A stretch of 64,000 bases of DNA. Source: Azophilus sp965247035 (GTDB taxonomy: Bacteria > Pseudomonadota > Gammaproteobacteria > Pseudomonadales > Azotimanducaceae). A program made the translations under genes and the position numbers. The notes under the pieces are model-generated. The model was not told the DNA's origin. It saw only the letters and a program-made list of their open reading frames with translations, and searched no databases. Location of the stretch: positions 1,544,548 through 1,608,547 of the forward strand of contig CBDFGJ010000001.1 in assembly GCA_965247035.1 (NCBI GenBank), written 5' to 3'. Numbering within the stretch: the stretch's first letter is position 1; each line of letters starts with the position of its first letter. This document shows positions 49,001-61,000 of the stretch, piece by piece.

Positions 49001-52000
49001 CAGGTGATGATGGTGTCGCCCACCGGGAAGGTCGCCGGCGCGTCGTCGGTGATGTCGCCATCGGTGGACGTGGCGATGCCGTACTCATCCCGGCCCAGCG
49101 GGGTCAAGGTAGCCGTGGCTTCGGTGGCATAGGGCTCAGGTGCGGTGATGCCCGGCTTCATGGTGTCTTCGACGATGACCGTGCGGGTCTTCTGCACGGC
49201 GGCGTTGCCGGCGGTGTCGGAGACATCGTAGGTGACCGTGTATTGCCCGACCCGGTCGGTGTTCACTGTGCCGGCAATGGCAATGCTGCCGGTGAGGTCG
49301 CCATCCACCAGGTCGGTCGCGGTGGCCTTCAGTTCGGCATAGCCATCGCCAAACTCGATGGTCTGTTCCTCTGCACCGGTCAAGGTGATCTCCGGCGCGG
49401 TGGTGTCGGCGATGGTGATGGTCTGGGTATCGGTCTCTTCATTACCCGAAGCATCCGTTGCCTTCCAGGTGATGGCGTGTTCTCCGACGGCGAAGTCGTT
49501 CGTCTCCGGGCTGCGCGTGATCTCGGGTGCCTGGTCGGCCAGGTCAGTCGCGGCGGCCTTCCCACGGCGAACGTGGTCGGTCCGGATGGCTTGCCTGGTG
49601 GCCACATTCGCCGGTGCGGTGATGACGTGGTCGGTCCGGTGGCTTCCGTGGATACATTCGCCGGTGCGGTGATGTCCGGCTTGGTGGTGTCGGCGATGGT
49701 GATGGTCTGCTCGGCGGTGCTAATCAGGTCATTGGCATCGGTGGCGGTCCAGGCGATGATGGTGTCGCCCACCGGGAAATCTTCGGGCGCGTCGTCGGTG
49801 ATGTCGCCATCGGTGGACGTGGCGATGCCGTACTCAGCCCGGCCCAGCGGGGTCAAGGTAGCCGTGGCTTCGGTGGCATAGGGCTCAGGTACGGTGATGC
49901 CCGGCTTCATGGTGTCTTCGACGATGACCGTGCGGGTCTTCTGCACGGCGGCGTTGCCGGCGGTGTCGGAGACATCGTAGGTGACCGTGTATTGCCCGAC
50001 CCGGTCGGTGTTCACTGTGCCGGCAATGGCAATGCTGCCGGTGAGGTCGCCATCCACCAGGTCGGTCGCGGTGGCCTTCAGTTCGGCATAGCCATCGCCA
50101 AACTCGATGGTCTGTTCCTCTGCACCGGTCAAGGTGATCTCCGGCGCGGTGGTGTCGGCGATGGTGATGGTCTGGGTATCGGTCTCTTCATTACCCGAAG
50201 CATCCGTTGCCTTCCAGGTGATGGCGTGTTCTCCGACGGCGAAGTCGTTGGTCTCCGGGCTGCGCGTAATCTTGAGCGCGTTATCTGCCAGGTCAGTCGC
50301 AGTTGCCTGTCCCACGGTGACTGGCGTGGTCGGTCCGGTGGCTTCTTTGGATACATCTTCCGGTGCGGTAATCACCGGCTTGGTGGTGTCGGCGATGGTG
50401 ATGGTCTGCTCGGCGGTGCTGCTCAGGTCATTGGCATCGGTGGCGGTCCAGGTGATGATGGTGTCGCCCACCGGGAAATCTTCGGGCGCGTCGTCGGTGA
50501 TGTCGCCATCGGTGGACGTGGCGATGCCGTACTCATCCCGGCCCAGCGGGGTCAAGGTAGCCGTGGCTTCGGTGGCATAGGGCTCAGGTGCGGTGATGCC
50601 CGGCTTCATGGTGTCTTCGACGATGACCGTGCGGGTCTTCTGCACGGCGGCGTTGCCGGCGGTGTCGGAGACATCGTAGGTGACCGTGTATTGCCCGACC
50701 CGGTCGGTGTTCACTGTGCCGGCAATGGCAATGCTGCCGGTGAGGTCGCCATCCACCAGGTCGGTCGCGGTGGCCTTCAGTTCGGCATAGCCATCGCCAA
50801 ACTCGATGGTCTGTTCCTCTGCACCGGTCAAGGTGATCTCCGGCGCGGTGGTGTCGGCGATGGTGATGGTCTGGGTATCGGTCTCTTCATTACCCGAAGC
50901 ATCCGTTGCCTTCCAGGTGATGGCGTGTTCTCCGACGGCGAAGTCGTTGGTCTCCGGGCTGCGCGTGATCTTGGGTGCCTGGTCGGCCAGGTCAGTCGCG
51001 GCGGCCTGTCCCACGGTGACTGGCGTGGTCGGTCCGGTGGCTTCTTTGGATACATCTTCCGGTGCGGTAATCACCGGCTTGGTGGTGTCGGTGATGCGGA
51101 TGGTCTGCTCGGCGGTGCTGCTCAGGCCATTGGCATCGGTCGCGGTCCAGATGATGATGGTGTCGCCCAGCGGGAAGGTCGCCGGCGTGGTGCTGGTAAT
51201 CCTGGCACTGCGGTCGCTGGAGGTGGCGGTGCCGTAGTGGTCGTTAGCGGTGAGCGGCGTCTGCTCGGCGATGGCCTCAGTGGCATAGAGCGCCGGTGCG
51301 GTGATGCCCGGCGCGGTGGTGTCGGTCACCCTGACCGTGCGGGTCTTCTGCACGGCCGGGTTGCCGGTGGTGTCGGAGACATCGTAGGTGACCGAGTAAT
51401 CTCCAACTTGGTTGATGTTCACGGCACTACTGTCAATGGCAATCCTGCCGGTGAGATCGCCATCCACCAGGTCGGTGGCGGTTGCCTCCAGTTCAATATA
51501 CTCATCGCCAAACTCAATGATCTGCGGATTGGCGCCGGTCAAGGCAATCTCCGGCGCGGTGGTGTCGGTGATGGTGACGGTCTGGGTGGCGGTGGCGAAG
51601 TTCCCGCTCGCATCCGTGGCCTTCCAGGTGATGGTGTGTTCTCCGACGGCGAAGTCGTTGGTCTGCGGGTTGCGCGTGATCTCGAGCGCGTTATCCACCA
51701 GGTCAGTCGCGGCGGCCTGTCCCACGGCGACTGGCGTGGTCGGTGCGGTGGCTTCCGTGGACACATTCGCCGGTGCGGTGATGTCCGGCTTGGTGGTGTC
51801 GGCGATGGTGATGGTCTGCTCGGCGGTGCTGCTCAGGCCATTGGCATCGGTCGCGGTCCAGATGATGATGGTGTCGCCCAGCGGGAAGGTCGCCGGCGCG
51901 GTGCTGGTAATCCTGGCACTGCGGTCGCTGGAGGTGGCGGTGCCGTAGTGGTCGTTAGCGGTGAGCGGCGTCTGCTCGGCGATGGCCTCAGTGGCATAGA

Positions 52001-55000
52001 GCGCCGGTGCGGTGATGCCCGGCGCGGTGGTGTCGGTCACCCTGACCGTGCGGGTCTTCTGCACGGCCGGGTTGCCGGTGGTGTCGGAGACATCGTAGGT
52101 GACCGTGTATTCCCCGACCTGGTCGGTGTTCACTGCACTATTGTTAATGGCAATCCTGCCGGTGAGTTCGGTGTCATCATCCACCCGATCGGTGGCGGTG
52201 GCACCGTGTTCGGTATAAGTCGTGCCGAGTTCGACCGTGTTGTCGTCTGTGGTGTCCTTGAGCAAGGTAATCACTGGCGCGGTGTTATCGGTGATAGTGA
52301 TGGTCTGCTCGTCGGTTGCTTCATTCCCCGAAGCATCAGTTGCCTTCCAGGTGATGGCGTGGTTGCCGACGGCGAAGTCGTTAGTCTCCGGGCTGCGCGT
52401 GATGCCGGGTGACGGGTCAGCCAGGTCAGTCGCAGTTGCCTGTCCCACGTCGACTGGTGTTGTGGGTCCGGTAGCTTCCGACACCACATCTGCCGGTGCA
52501 ATGATAGTCGGCGGTATGTTGTCAGGGGCTATCTGGGCAGCGGTCAAGGTGACCGTGCGGGTCACGGTATCGGCTTTGTTACCGGCGTTGTCGGTTACAT
52601 CGTAGGTTACATCGTAGGTGCCGAGCTGGTTGGTGATTACCTCGTCACCGGCAATGACAATCTTGCTGGTTAGTTCGGTGTCATCATCCACCAGATCGGT
52701 GGCGGTGGCCTTCAGTTCGGCATACCCCTCGCCAAACTCGATGATCTGCGGGTTCGCACCGGTCAAGGTAATCACCGGCGGGGTGGTGTCGGTGATGCGG
52801 ATGGTCTGCTCGGCGGTGCTGCTCAGGCCATTGGCATCGGTCGCGGTCCAGATGATGATGGCGTCGCCCAGCGGGAAGGTCGCCGGCGCGGTGCTGGTAA
52901 TCCTGGCACTGCGGTCGCTGGAGGTGGCGGTGCCGTAGTGGTCGTTAGCGGTGAGCGGCGTCTGCTCGGCGATGGCCTCAGTGGCATAGAGCTCCGGCGC
53001 GGTGATGCCCGGCGCGGTGGTGTCGGTCACCCTGACCGTGCGGGTCTTTTGCTCGGCCGGGTTGCCGGCGGCGTCGGAGACATCGTAGGTGACCGTGTAT
53101 TCCCCGACCCGGTCGGTGATTACCTCGTCACCGGCAATGACCATCCTGCCGGTGAGTTCGAGGTCATCATCCACCCGATCGGTGGCGGTTGCCTCCAGTT
53201 CAATATACTCATCGCCAAACTCAATGATCTGCGGATTGGCGCCGGTCAAGGCAATCACCGGCGCGGTGGTGTCGGTGATGGCGACGGTCTGGGTGGCGGT
53301 GGCGAAGTTCCCGCTCGCATCCGTGGCCTTCCAGGTGATGGCGTGTTCTCCGACGGCGAAGTCGTTGGTCTGCGGGTTGCGCGTGATCTCGAGCGCGTTA
53401 TCCACCAGGTCAGTCGCGGTGGCCTGTCCCACGGCGACTGGCGTGGTCGGTGCGGTGGCTTCCGTGGACACATTCGCCGGTGCGGTGATGTCCGGCTTGG
53501 TGGTGTCGGCGATGGTGATGGTCTGCTCGGCGGTGCTGCTCAGGCCATTGGCATCGGTCGCGGTCCAGATGATGATGGTGTCGCCCAGCGGGAAGGTCGC
53601 CGGCGCGGTGCTGGTAATCCTGGCACTGCGGTCGCTGGAGGTGGCGGTGCCGTAGTGGTCGTTAGCGGTGAGCGGCGTCTGCTCGGCGATGGCCTCAGTG
53701 GCATAGGGCTCCGGCGCGGTGATGCCCGGCGCGGTGGTGTCGGTCACCCTGACCGTGCGGGTCTTTTGCTCGGCCGGGTTGCCGGCGGCATCGGAGACAT
53801 CGTAGGTGACCGTGTATTCCCCGACCCGGTCGGTGATTACCTCGTCACCGGCAATGACCATCCTGCCGGTGAGTTCGAGGTCATCATCCACCCGATCGGT
53901 GGCGGTTGCCTCCTGTTCAATATACTCATCGCCAAACTCAATGATCTGCGGATTGGCGCCGGTCAAGGCAATCACCGGCGCGGTGGTGTCGGTGATGGCG
54001 ACGGTCTGGGTGGCGGTGGCGAAGTTCCCGCTCGCATCCGTGGCCTTCCAGGTGATGGTGTGTTCTCCGACGGCGAAGTCGTTGGTCTCCGGGCTGCGCG
54101 TGATCTTGAGCGCGTTATCGGCCAGGTCAGTCGCGGCGGCCTGTCCCACGGTGACTGGCGTGGTCGGTCCGGTGGCTTCCGTGGACACATTCGCCGGTGC
54201 GGTGATGTCCGGCTTGGTGGTGTCGGCGATGGTGATGGTCTGCTCGGCGGTGCTGCTCAGGTCATTGGCATCGGTGGCGGTCCAGGTGATGATGGTGTCG
54301 CCCACCGGGAAGGTCGCCGGCGCGTCGTCGGTGATGTCGCCATCGGTGGACGTGGCGATGCCGTACTCATCCCGGCCCAGCGGGGTCAAGGTAGCCGTGG
54401 CTTCGGTGGCATAGGGCTCAGGTACGGTGATGCCCGGCTTCATGGTGTCTTCGACGATGACCGTGCGGGTCTTCTGCACGGCGGCGTTGCCGGCGGTGTC
54501 GGAGACATCGTAGGTGACCGTGTATTGCCCGACCCGGTCGGTGTTCACTGTGCCGGCAATGGCAATGCTGCCGGTGAGGTCGCCATCCACCAGGTCGGTC
54601 GCGGTGGCCTTCAGTTCGGCATAGCCATCGCCAAACTCGATGGTCTGTTCCTCTGCACCGGTCAAGGTGATCTCCGGCGCGGTGGTGTCGGTGATGGTGA
54701 CGGTCTGGGTGGCGGTGGCGAAGTTCCCGCTCGCATCCGTGGCCTTCCAGGTGATGGTGTGTTCTCCGACGGCGAAGTCGTTGGTCTGCGGGTTGCGCGT
54801 GATCTCGAGCGCGTTATCCACCAGGTCAGTCGCGGCGGCCTGTCCCACGGCGACTGGCGTGGTCGGTGCGGTGGCTTCCGTGGACACATTCGCCGGTGCG
54901 GTGATGTCCGGCTTGGTGGTGTCGGTGATGCGGATGGTCTGCTCGGCGGTGCTGCTCAGGCCATTGGCATCGGTCGCGGTCCAGGTGATGATGGTGTCGC

Positions 55001-58000
55001 CCAGCGGGAAGGTCGCCGGCGCGGTGCTGGTAATCCTGGCACTGCGGTCGCTGGAGGTGGCGGTGCCGTAGTGGTCGTTAGCGGTGAGCGGCGTCTGCTC
55101 GGCGATGGCCTCAGTGGCATAGGGCTCCGGTGCGGTGATGTCCGGCGCGGTGGTGTCGGTCACCCTGACCGTGCGGGTCTTTTGCACGGCCGGGTTGCCG
55201 GCGGTGTCGGAGACATCGTAGGTGACCGAGTAATCTCCAACTTGGTTGATGTTCACGGCACTACTGTCAATGGCAATCCTGCCGGTGAGATCGCCATCCA
55301 CCAGGTCGGTGGCGGTTGCCTCCAGTTCAATATACTCATCGCCAAACTCAATGATCTGCGGATTGGCGCCGGTCAAGGCAATCACCGGCGCGGTGGTGTC
55401 GGTGATGGTGACGGTCTGGGTGGCGGTGGCGAAGTTCCCGCTCGCATCCGTGGCCTTCCAGGTGATGGTGTGTTCTCCGACGGCGAAGTCGTTGGTCTGC
55501 GGGTTGCGCGTGATCTCGAGCGCGTTATCCACCAGGTCAGTCGCGGCGGCCTGTCCCACGGCGACTGGCGTGGTCGGTGCGGTGGCTTCCGTGGACACAT
55601 TCGCCGGTGCGGTGATGTCCGGCTTGGTGGTGTCGGTGATGCGGATGGTCTGCTCGGCGGTGCTGCTCAGGTCATTGGCATCGGTGGCGGTCCAGGTGAT
55701 GATGGTGTCGCCCAGCGGGAAGGTCGCCGGCGCGGTGCTGGTAATCCTGGCACTGCGGTCGCTGGAGGTGGCGGTGCCGTAGTGGTCGTTAGCGGTGAGC
55801 GGCGTCTGCTCGGCGATGGCCTCAGTGGCATAGGGCTCCGGTGCGGTGATGTCCGGCGCGGTGGTGTCGGTCACCCTGACCGTGCGGGTCTTTTGCTCGG
55901 CCGGGTTGCCGGCGGCATCGGAGACATCGTAGGTGACCGTGTATTCCCCGACCCGGTCGGTGATTACCTCGTCACCGGCAATGACAATCCTGCCGGTGAG
56001 TTCGAGGTCATCATCCACCCGATCGGTGGCGGTTGCCTCCTGTTCAATATACTCATCGCCAAACTCAATGATCTGCGGATTGGCGCCGGTCAAGGCAATC
56101 ACCGGCGCGGTGGTGTCGGTGATGGCGACGGTCTGGGTGGCGGTGGCGAAGTTCCCGCTCGCATCCGTGGCCTTCCAGGTGATGGTGTGTTCTCCGACGG
56201 CGAAGTCGTTGGTCTGCGGGTTGCGCGTGATCTCGAGCGCGTTATCCACCAGGTCAGTCGCGGCGGCCTGTCCCACGGCGACTGGCGTGGTCGGTGCGGT
56301 GGCTTCCGTGGACACATTCGCCGGTGCGGTGATGTCCGGCTTGGTGGTGTCGGTGATGCGGATGGTCTGCTCGGCGGTGCTGCTCAGGCCATTGGCATCG
56401 GTCGCGGTCCAGGTGATGATGGTGTCGCCCAGCGGGAAGGTCGCCGGCGCGGTGCTGGTAATCCTGGCACTGCGGTCGCTGGAGGTGGCGGTGCCGTAGT
56501 GGTCGTTAGCGGTGAGCGGCGTCTGCTCGGCGATGGCCTCAGTGGCATAGGGCTCCGGCGCGGTGATGCCCGGCGCGGTGGTGTCGGTCACCCTGACCGT
56601 GCGGGTCTTTTGCTCGGCCGGGTTGCCGGCGGCGTCGGAGACATCGTAGGTGACCGTGTATTCCCCGACCCGGTCGGTGATTACCTCGTCACCGGCAATG
56701 ACAATCCTGCCGGTGAGTTCGAGGTCATCATCCACCCGATCGGTGGCGGTTGCCTCCAGTTCAATATACTCATCGCCAAACTCAATGATCTGCGGATTGG
56801 CGCCGGTCAAGGCAATCACCGGCGCGGTGGTGTCGGTGATGGTGACGGTCTGGGTGGCGGTGGCGAAGTTCCCGCTCGCATCCGTGGCCTTCCAGGTGAT
56901 GGCGTGTTCTCCGACGGCGAAGTCGTTGGTCTGCGGGTTGCGCGTGATCTCGAGCGCGTTATCCACCAGGTCAGTCGCGGTGGCCTGTCCCACGGCGACT
57001 GGCGTGGTCGGTGCGGTGGCTTCCGTGGACACATTCGCCGGTGCGGTGATGTCCGGCTTGGTGGTGTCGGCGATGGTGATGGTCTGCTCGGCGGTGCTGC
57101 TCAGGCCATTGGCATCGGTCGCGGTCCAGGTGATGATGGTGTCGCCCACCGGGAAGGTCGCCGGCGCGTCGTCGGTGATGTCGCCATCGGTGGACGTGGC
57201 GATGCCGTACTCATCCCGGCCCAGCGGGGTCAAGGTAGCCGTGGCCTCGGTGGCATAGGGCTCAGGTGCGGTGATGCCCGGCTTCATGGTGTCTTCGACG
57301 ATGACCGTGCGGGTCTTCTGCACGGCGGCGTTGCCGGCGGTGTCGGAGACATCGTAGGTGACCGTGTATTGCCCGACCCGGTCGGTGTTCACTGTGCCGG
57401 CAATGGCAATGCTGCCGGTGAGGTCGCCATCCACCAGGTCGGTCGCGGTGGCCTTCAGTTCGGCATAGCCATCGCCAAACTCGATGGTCTGTTCCTCTGC
57501 ACCGGTCAAGGTGATCTCCGGCGCGGTGGTGTCGGCGATGGTGATGGTCTGGGTATCGGTCTCTTCATTACCCGAAGCATCCGTTGCCTTCCAGGTGATG
57601 GCGTGTTCTCCGACGGCGAAGTCGTTGGTCTCCGGGCTGCGCGTAATCTTGAGCGCGTTATCTGCCAGGTCAGTCGCAGTTGCCTGTCCCACGGTGACTG
57701 GCGTGGTCGGTCCGGTGGCTTCTTTGGATACATTCGCCGGTGCGGTGATGTCCGGCTTGGTGGTGTCGGCGATGCGGATGGTCTGCTCGGCGGTGCTGCT
57801 CAGGCCATTGGCATCGGTCGCGGTCCAGATGATGATGGTGTCGCCCACCGGGAAGGTCGCCGGCGCGTCGTCGGTGATGTCGCCATCGGTGGACGTGGCG
57901 ATGCCGTACTCATCCCGGCCCAGCGGGGTCAAGGTAGCCGTGGCTTCGGTGGCATAGGGCTCAGGTACGGTGATGCCCGGCTTCATGGTGTCTTCGACGA

Positions 58001-61000
58001 TGACCGTGCGGGTCTTCTGCACGGCGGCGTTGCCGGCGGTGTCGGAGACATCGTAGGTGACCGTGTATTGCCCGACCCGGTCGGTGTTCACTGTGCCGGC
58101 AATGGCAATGCTGCCGGTGAGGTCGCCATCCACCAGGTCGGTCGCGGTGGCCTTCAGTTCGGCATAGCCATCGCCAAACTCGATGGTCTGTTCCTCTGCA
58201 CCGGTCAAGGTGATCTCCGGCGCGGTGGTGTCGGCGATGGTGATGGTCTGGGTATCGGTCTCTTCATTACCCGAAGCATCCGTTGCCTTCCAGGTGATGG
58301 CGTGTTCTCCGACGGCGAAGTCGTTCGTCTCCGGGCTGCGCGTAATCTTGAGCGCGTTATCTGCCAGGTCAGTCGCGGCGGCCTGTCCCACGGCGACTGA
58401 CGTGGTCGGTCCGGTGGCTTCCGTGGACACATTCGCCGGTGCGGTGATGTCCGGCTTGGTGGTGTCGGTGATGCGGATGGTCTGCTCGGCGGTGCTGCTC
58501 AGGCCATTGGCATCGGTCGCGGTCCAGATGATGATGGTGTCGCCCAGCGGGAAGGTCGCCGGCGCGGTGCTGGTAATCCTGGCACTGCGGTCGCTGGAGG
58601 TGGCGGTGCCGTAGTGGTCGTTAGCGGTGAGCGGCGTCTGCTCGGCGATGGCCTCAGTGGCATAGGGCTCCGGCGCGGTGATGCCCGGCGCGGTGGTGTC
58701 GGTCACCCTGACCGTGCGGGTCTTTTGCTCGGCCGGGTTGCCGGCGGCGTCGGAGACATCGTAGGTGACCGTGTATTCCCCGACCCGGTCGGTGATTACC
58801 TCGTCACCGGCAATGACCATCCTGCCGGTGAGTTCGAGGTCATCATCCACCCGATCGGTGGCGGTTGCCTCCAGTTCAATATACTCATCGCCAAACTCAA
58901 TGATCTGCGGATTGGCGCCGGTCAAGGCAATCACCGGTTGGGTGGTATCGGTGATGGTGACGGTCTGGGTGGCGGTGGCGAAGTTCCCGCTCGCATCCGT
59001 GGCCTTCCAGGTGATGGTGTGTTCTCCGACGGCGAAGTCGTTGGTCTGCGGGTTGCGCGTGATCTCGAGCGCGTTATCCACCAGGTCAGTCGCGGCGGCC
59101 TGTCCCACGGCGACTGGCGTGGTCGGTGCGGTGGCTTCCGTGGACACATTCGCCGGTGCGGTGATGTCCGGCTTGGTGGTGTCGGTGATGCGGATGGTCT
59201 GCTCGGCGGTGCTGCTCAGGTCATTGGCATCGGTGGCGGTCCAGGTGATGATGGTGTCGCCCACCGGGAAATCTTCGGGCGCGTCGTCGGTGATGTCGCC
59301 ATCGGTGGACGTGGCGATGCCGTACTCATCCCGGCCCAGCGGGGTCAAGGTAGCCGTGGCTTCGGTGGCATAGGGCTCAGGTACGGTGATGCCCGGCTTC
59401 ATGGTGTCTTCGACGATGACCGTGCGGGTCTTCTGCACGGCGGCGTTGCCGGCGGTGTCGGAGACATCGTAGGTGACCGTGTATTGCCCGACCCGGTCGG
59501 TGTTCACTGTGCCGGCAATGGCAATGCTGCCGGTGAGGTCGCCATCCACCAGGTCGGTCGCGGTGGCCTTCAGTTCGGCATAGCCATCGCCAAACTCGAT
59601 GGTCTGTTCCTCTGCACCGGTCAAGGTGATCTCCGGCGCGGTGGTGTCGGCGATGGTGATGGTCTGGGTATCGGTCTCTTCATTACCCGAAGCATCCGTT
59701 GCCTTCCAGGTGATGGCGTGTTCTCCGACGGCGAAGTCGTTGGTCTCCGGGCTGCGCGTAATCTTGAGCGCGTTATCTGCCAGGTCAGTCGCGGCGGCCT
59801 GTCCCACGGCGACTGGCGTGGTCGGTCCGGTGGCTTCTTTGGATACATCTTCCGGTGCGGTAATCACCGGCTTGGTGGTGTCGGTGATGCGGATGGTCTG
59901 CTCGGCGGTGCTGCTCAGGCCATTGGCATCGGTCGCGGTCCAGATGATGATGGTGTCGCCCAGCGGGAAGGTCGCCGGCGTGGTGCTGGTAATCCTGGCA
60001 CTGCGGTCGCTGGAGGTGGCGGTGCCGTAGTGGTCGTTAGCGGTGAGCGGCGTCTGCTCGGCGATGGCCTCAGTGGCATAGAGCGCCGGTGCGGTGATGC
60101 CCGGCGCGGTGGTGTCGGTCACCCTGACCGTGCGGGTCTTCTGCTCGGCCGGGTTGCCGGCGGCGTCGGAGACATCGTAGGTGACCGTGTATTCCCCGAC
60201 CCGGTCGGTGATTACCTCGTCACCGGCAATGACCATCCTGCCGGTGAGTTCGAGGTCATCATCCACCCGATCGGTGGCGGTTGCCTCCAGTTCAATATAC
60301 TCATCGCCAAACTCAATGATCTGCGGATTGGCGCCGGTCAAGGCAATCACCGGTTTGGTGGTGTCGGTGATGGTGACGGTCTGGGTGGCGGTGGCGAAGT
60401 TCCCGCTCGCATCCGTGGCCTTCCAGGTGATGGCGTGTTCTCCGACGGCGAAGCCGTTGGTCTGCGGGTTGCGCGTGATCTCGAGCGCGTTATCCACCAG
60501 GTCAGTCGCGGCGGCCTGTCCCACGGCGACTGGCGTGGTCGGTGCGGTGGCTTCCGTGGACACATTCGCCGGTGCGGTGATGTCCGGCTTGGTGGTGTCG
60601 GTGATGCGGATGGTCTGCTCGGCGGTGCTGCTCAGGCCATTGGCATCGGTCGCGGTCCAGATGATGATGGTGTCGCCCAGCGGGAAGGTCGCCGGCGCGG
60701 TGCTGGTAATCCTGGCACTGCGGTCGCTGGAGGTGGCGGTGCCGTAGTGGTCGTTAGCGGTGAGCGGCGTCTGCTCGGCGATGGCCTCAGTGGCATAGGG
60801 CTCCGGTGCGGTGATGTCCGGCGCGGTGGTGTCGGTCACCCTGACCGTGCGGGTCTTTTGCTCGGCCGGGTTGCCGGCGGCGTCGGAGACATCGTAGGTG
60901 ACCGTGTATTCCCCGACCCGGTCGGTGATTACCTCGTCACCGGCAATGACCATCCTGCCGGTGAGTTCGAGGTCATCATCCACCCGATCGGTGGCGGTTG

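Noticed and set aside
52938..58400. 1,820-codon plus-strand open frame opposite the second giant gene
   Set aside because: It has no ribosome-binding site, is a periodic low-complexity Gly/Asp/Arg product, and exactly mirrors the minus-strand repeats; a shadow frame.
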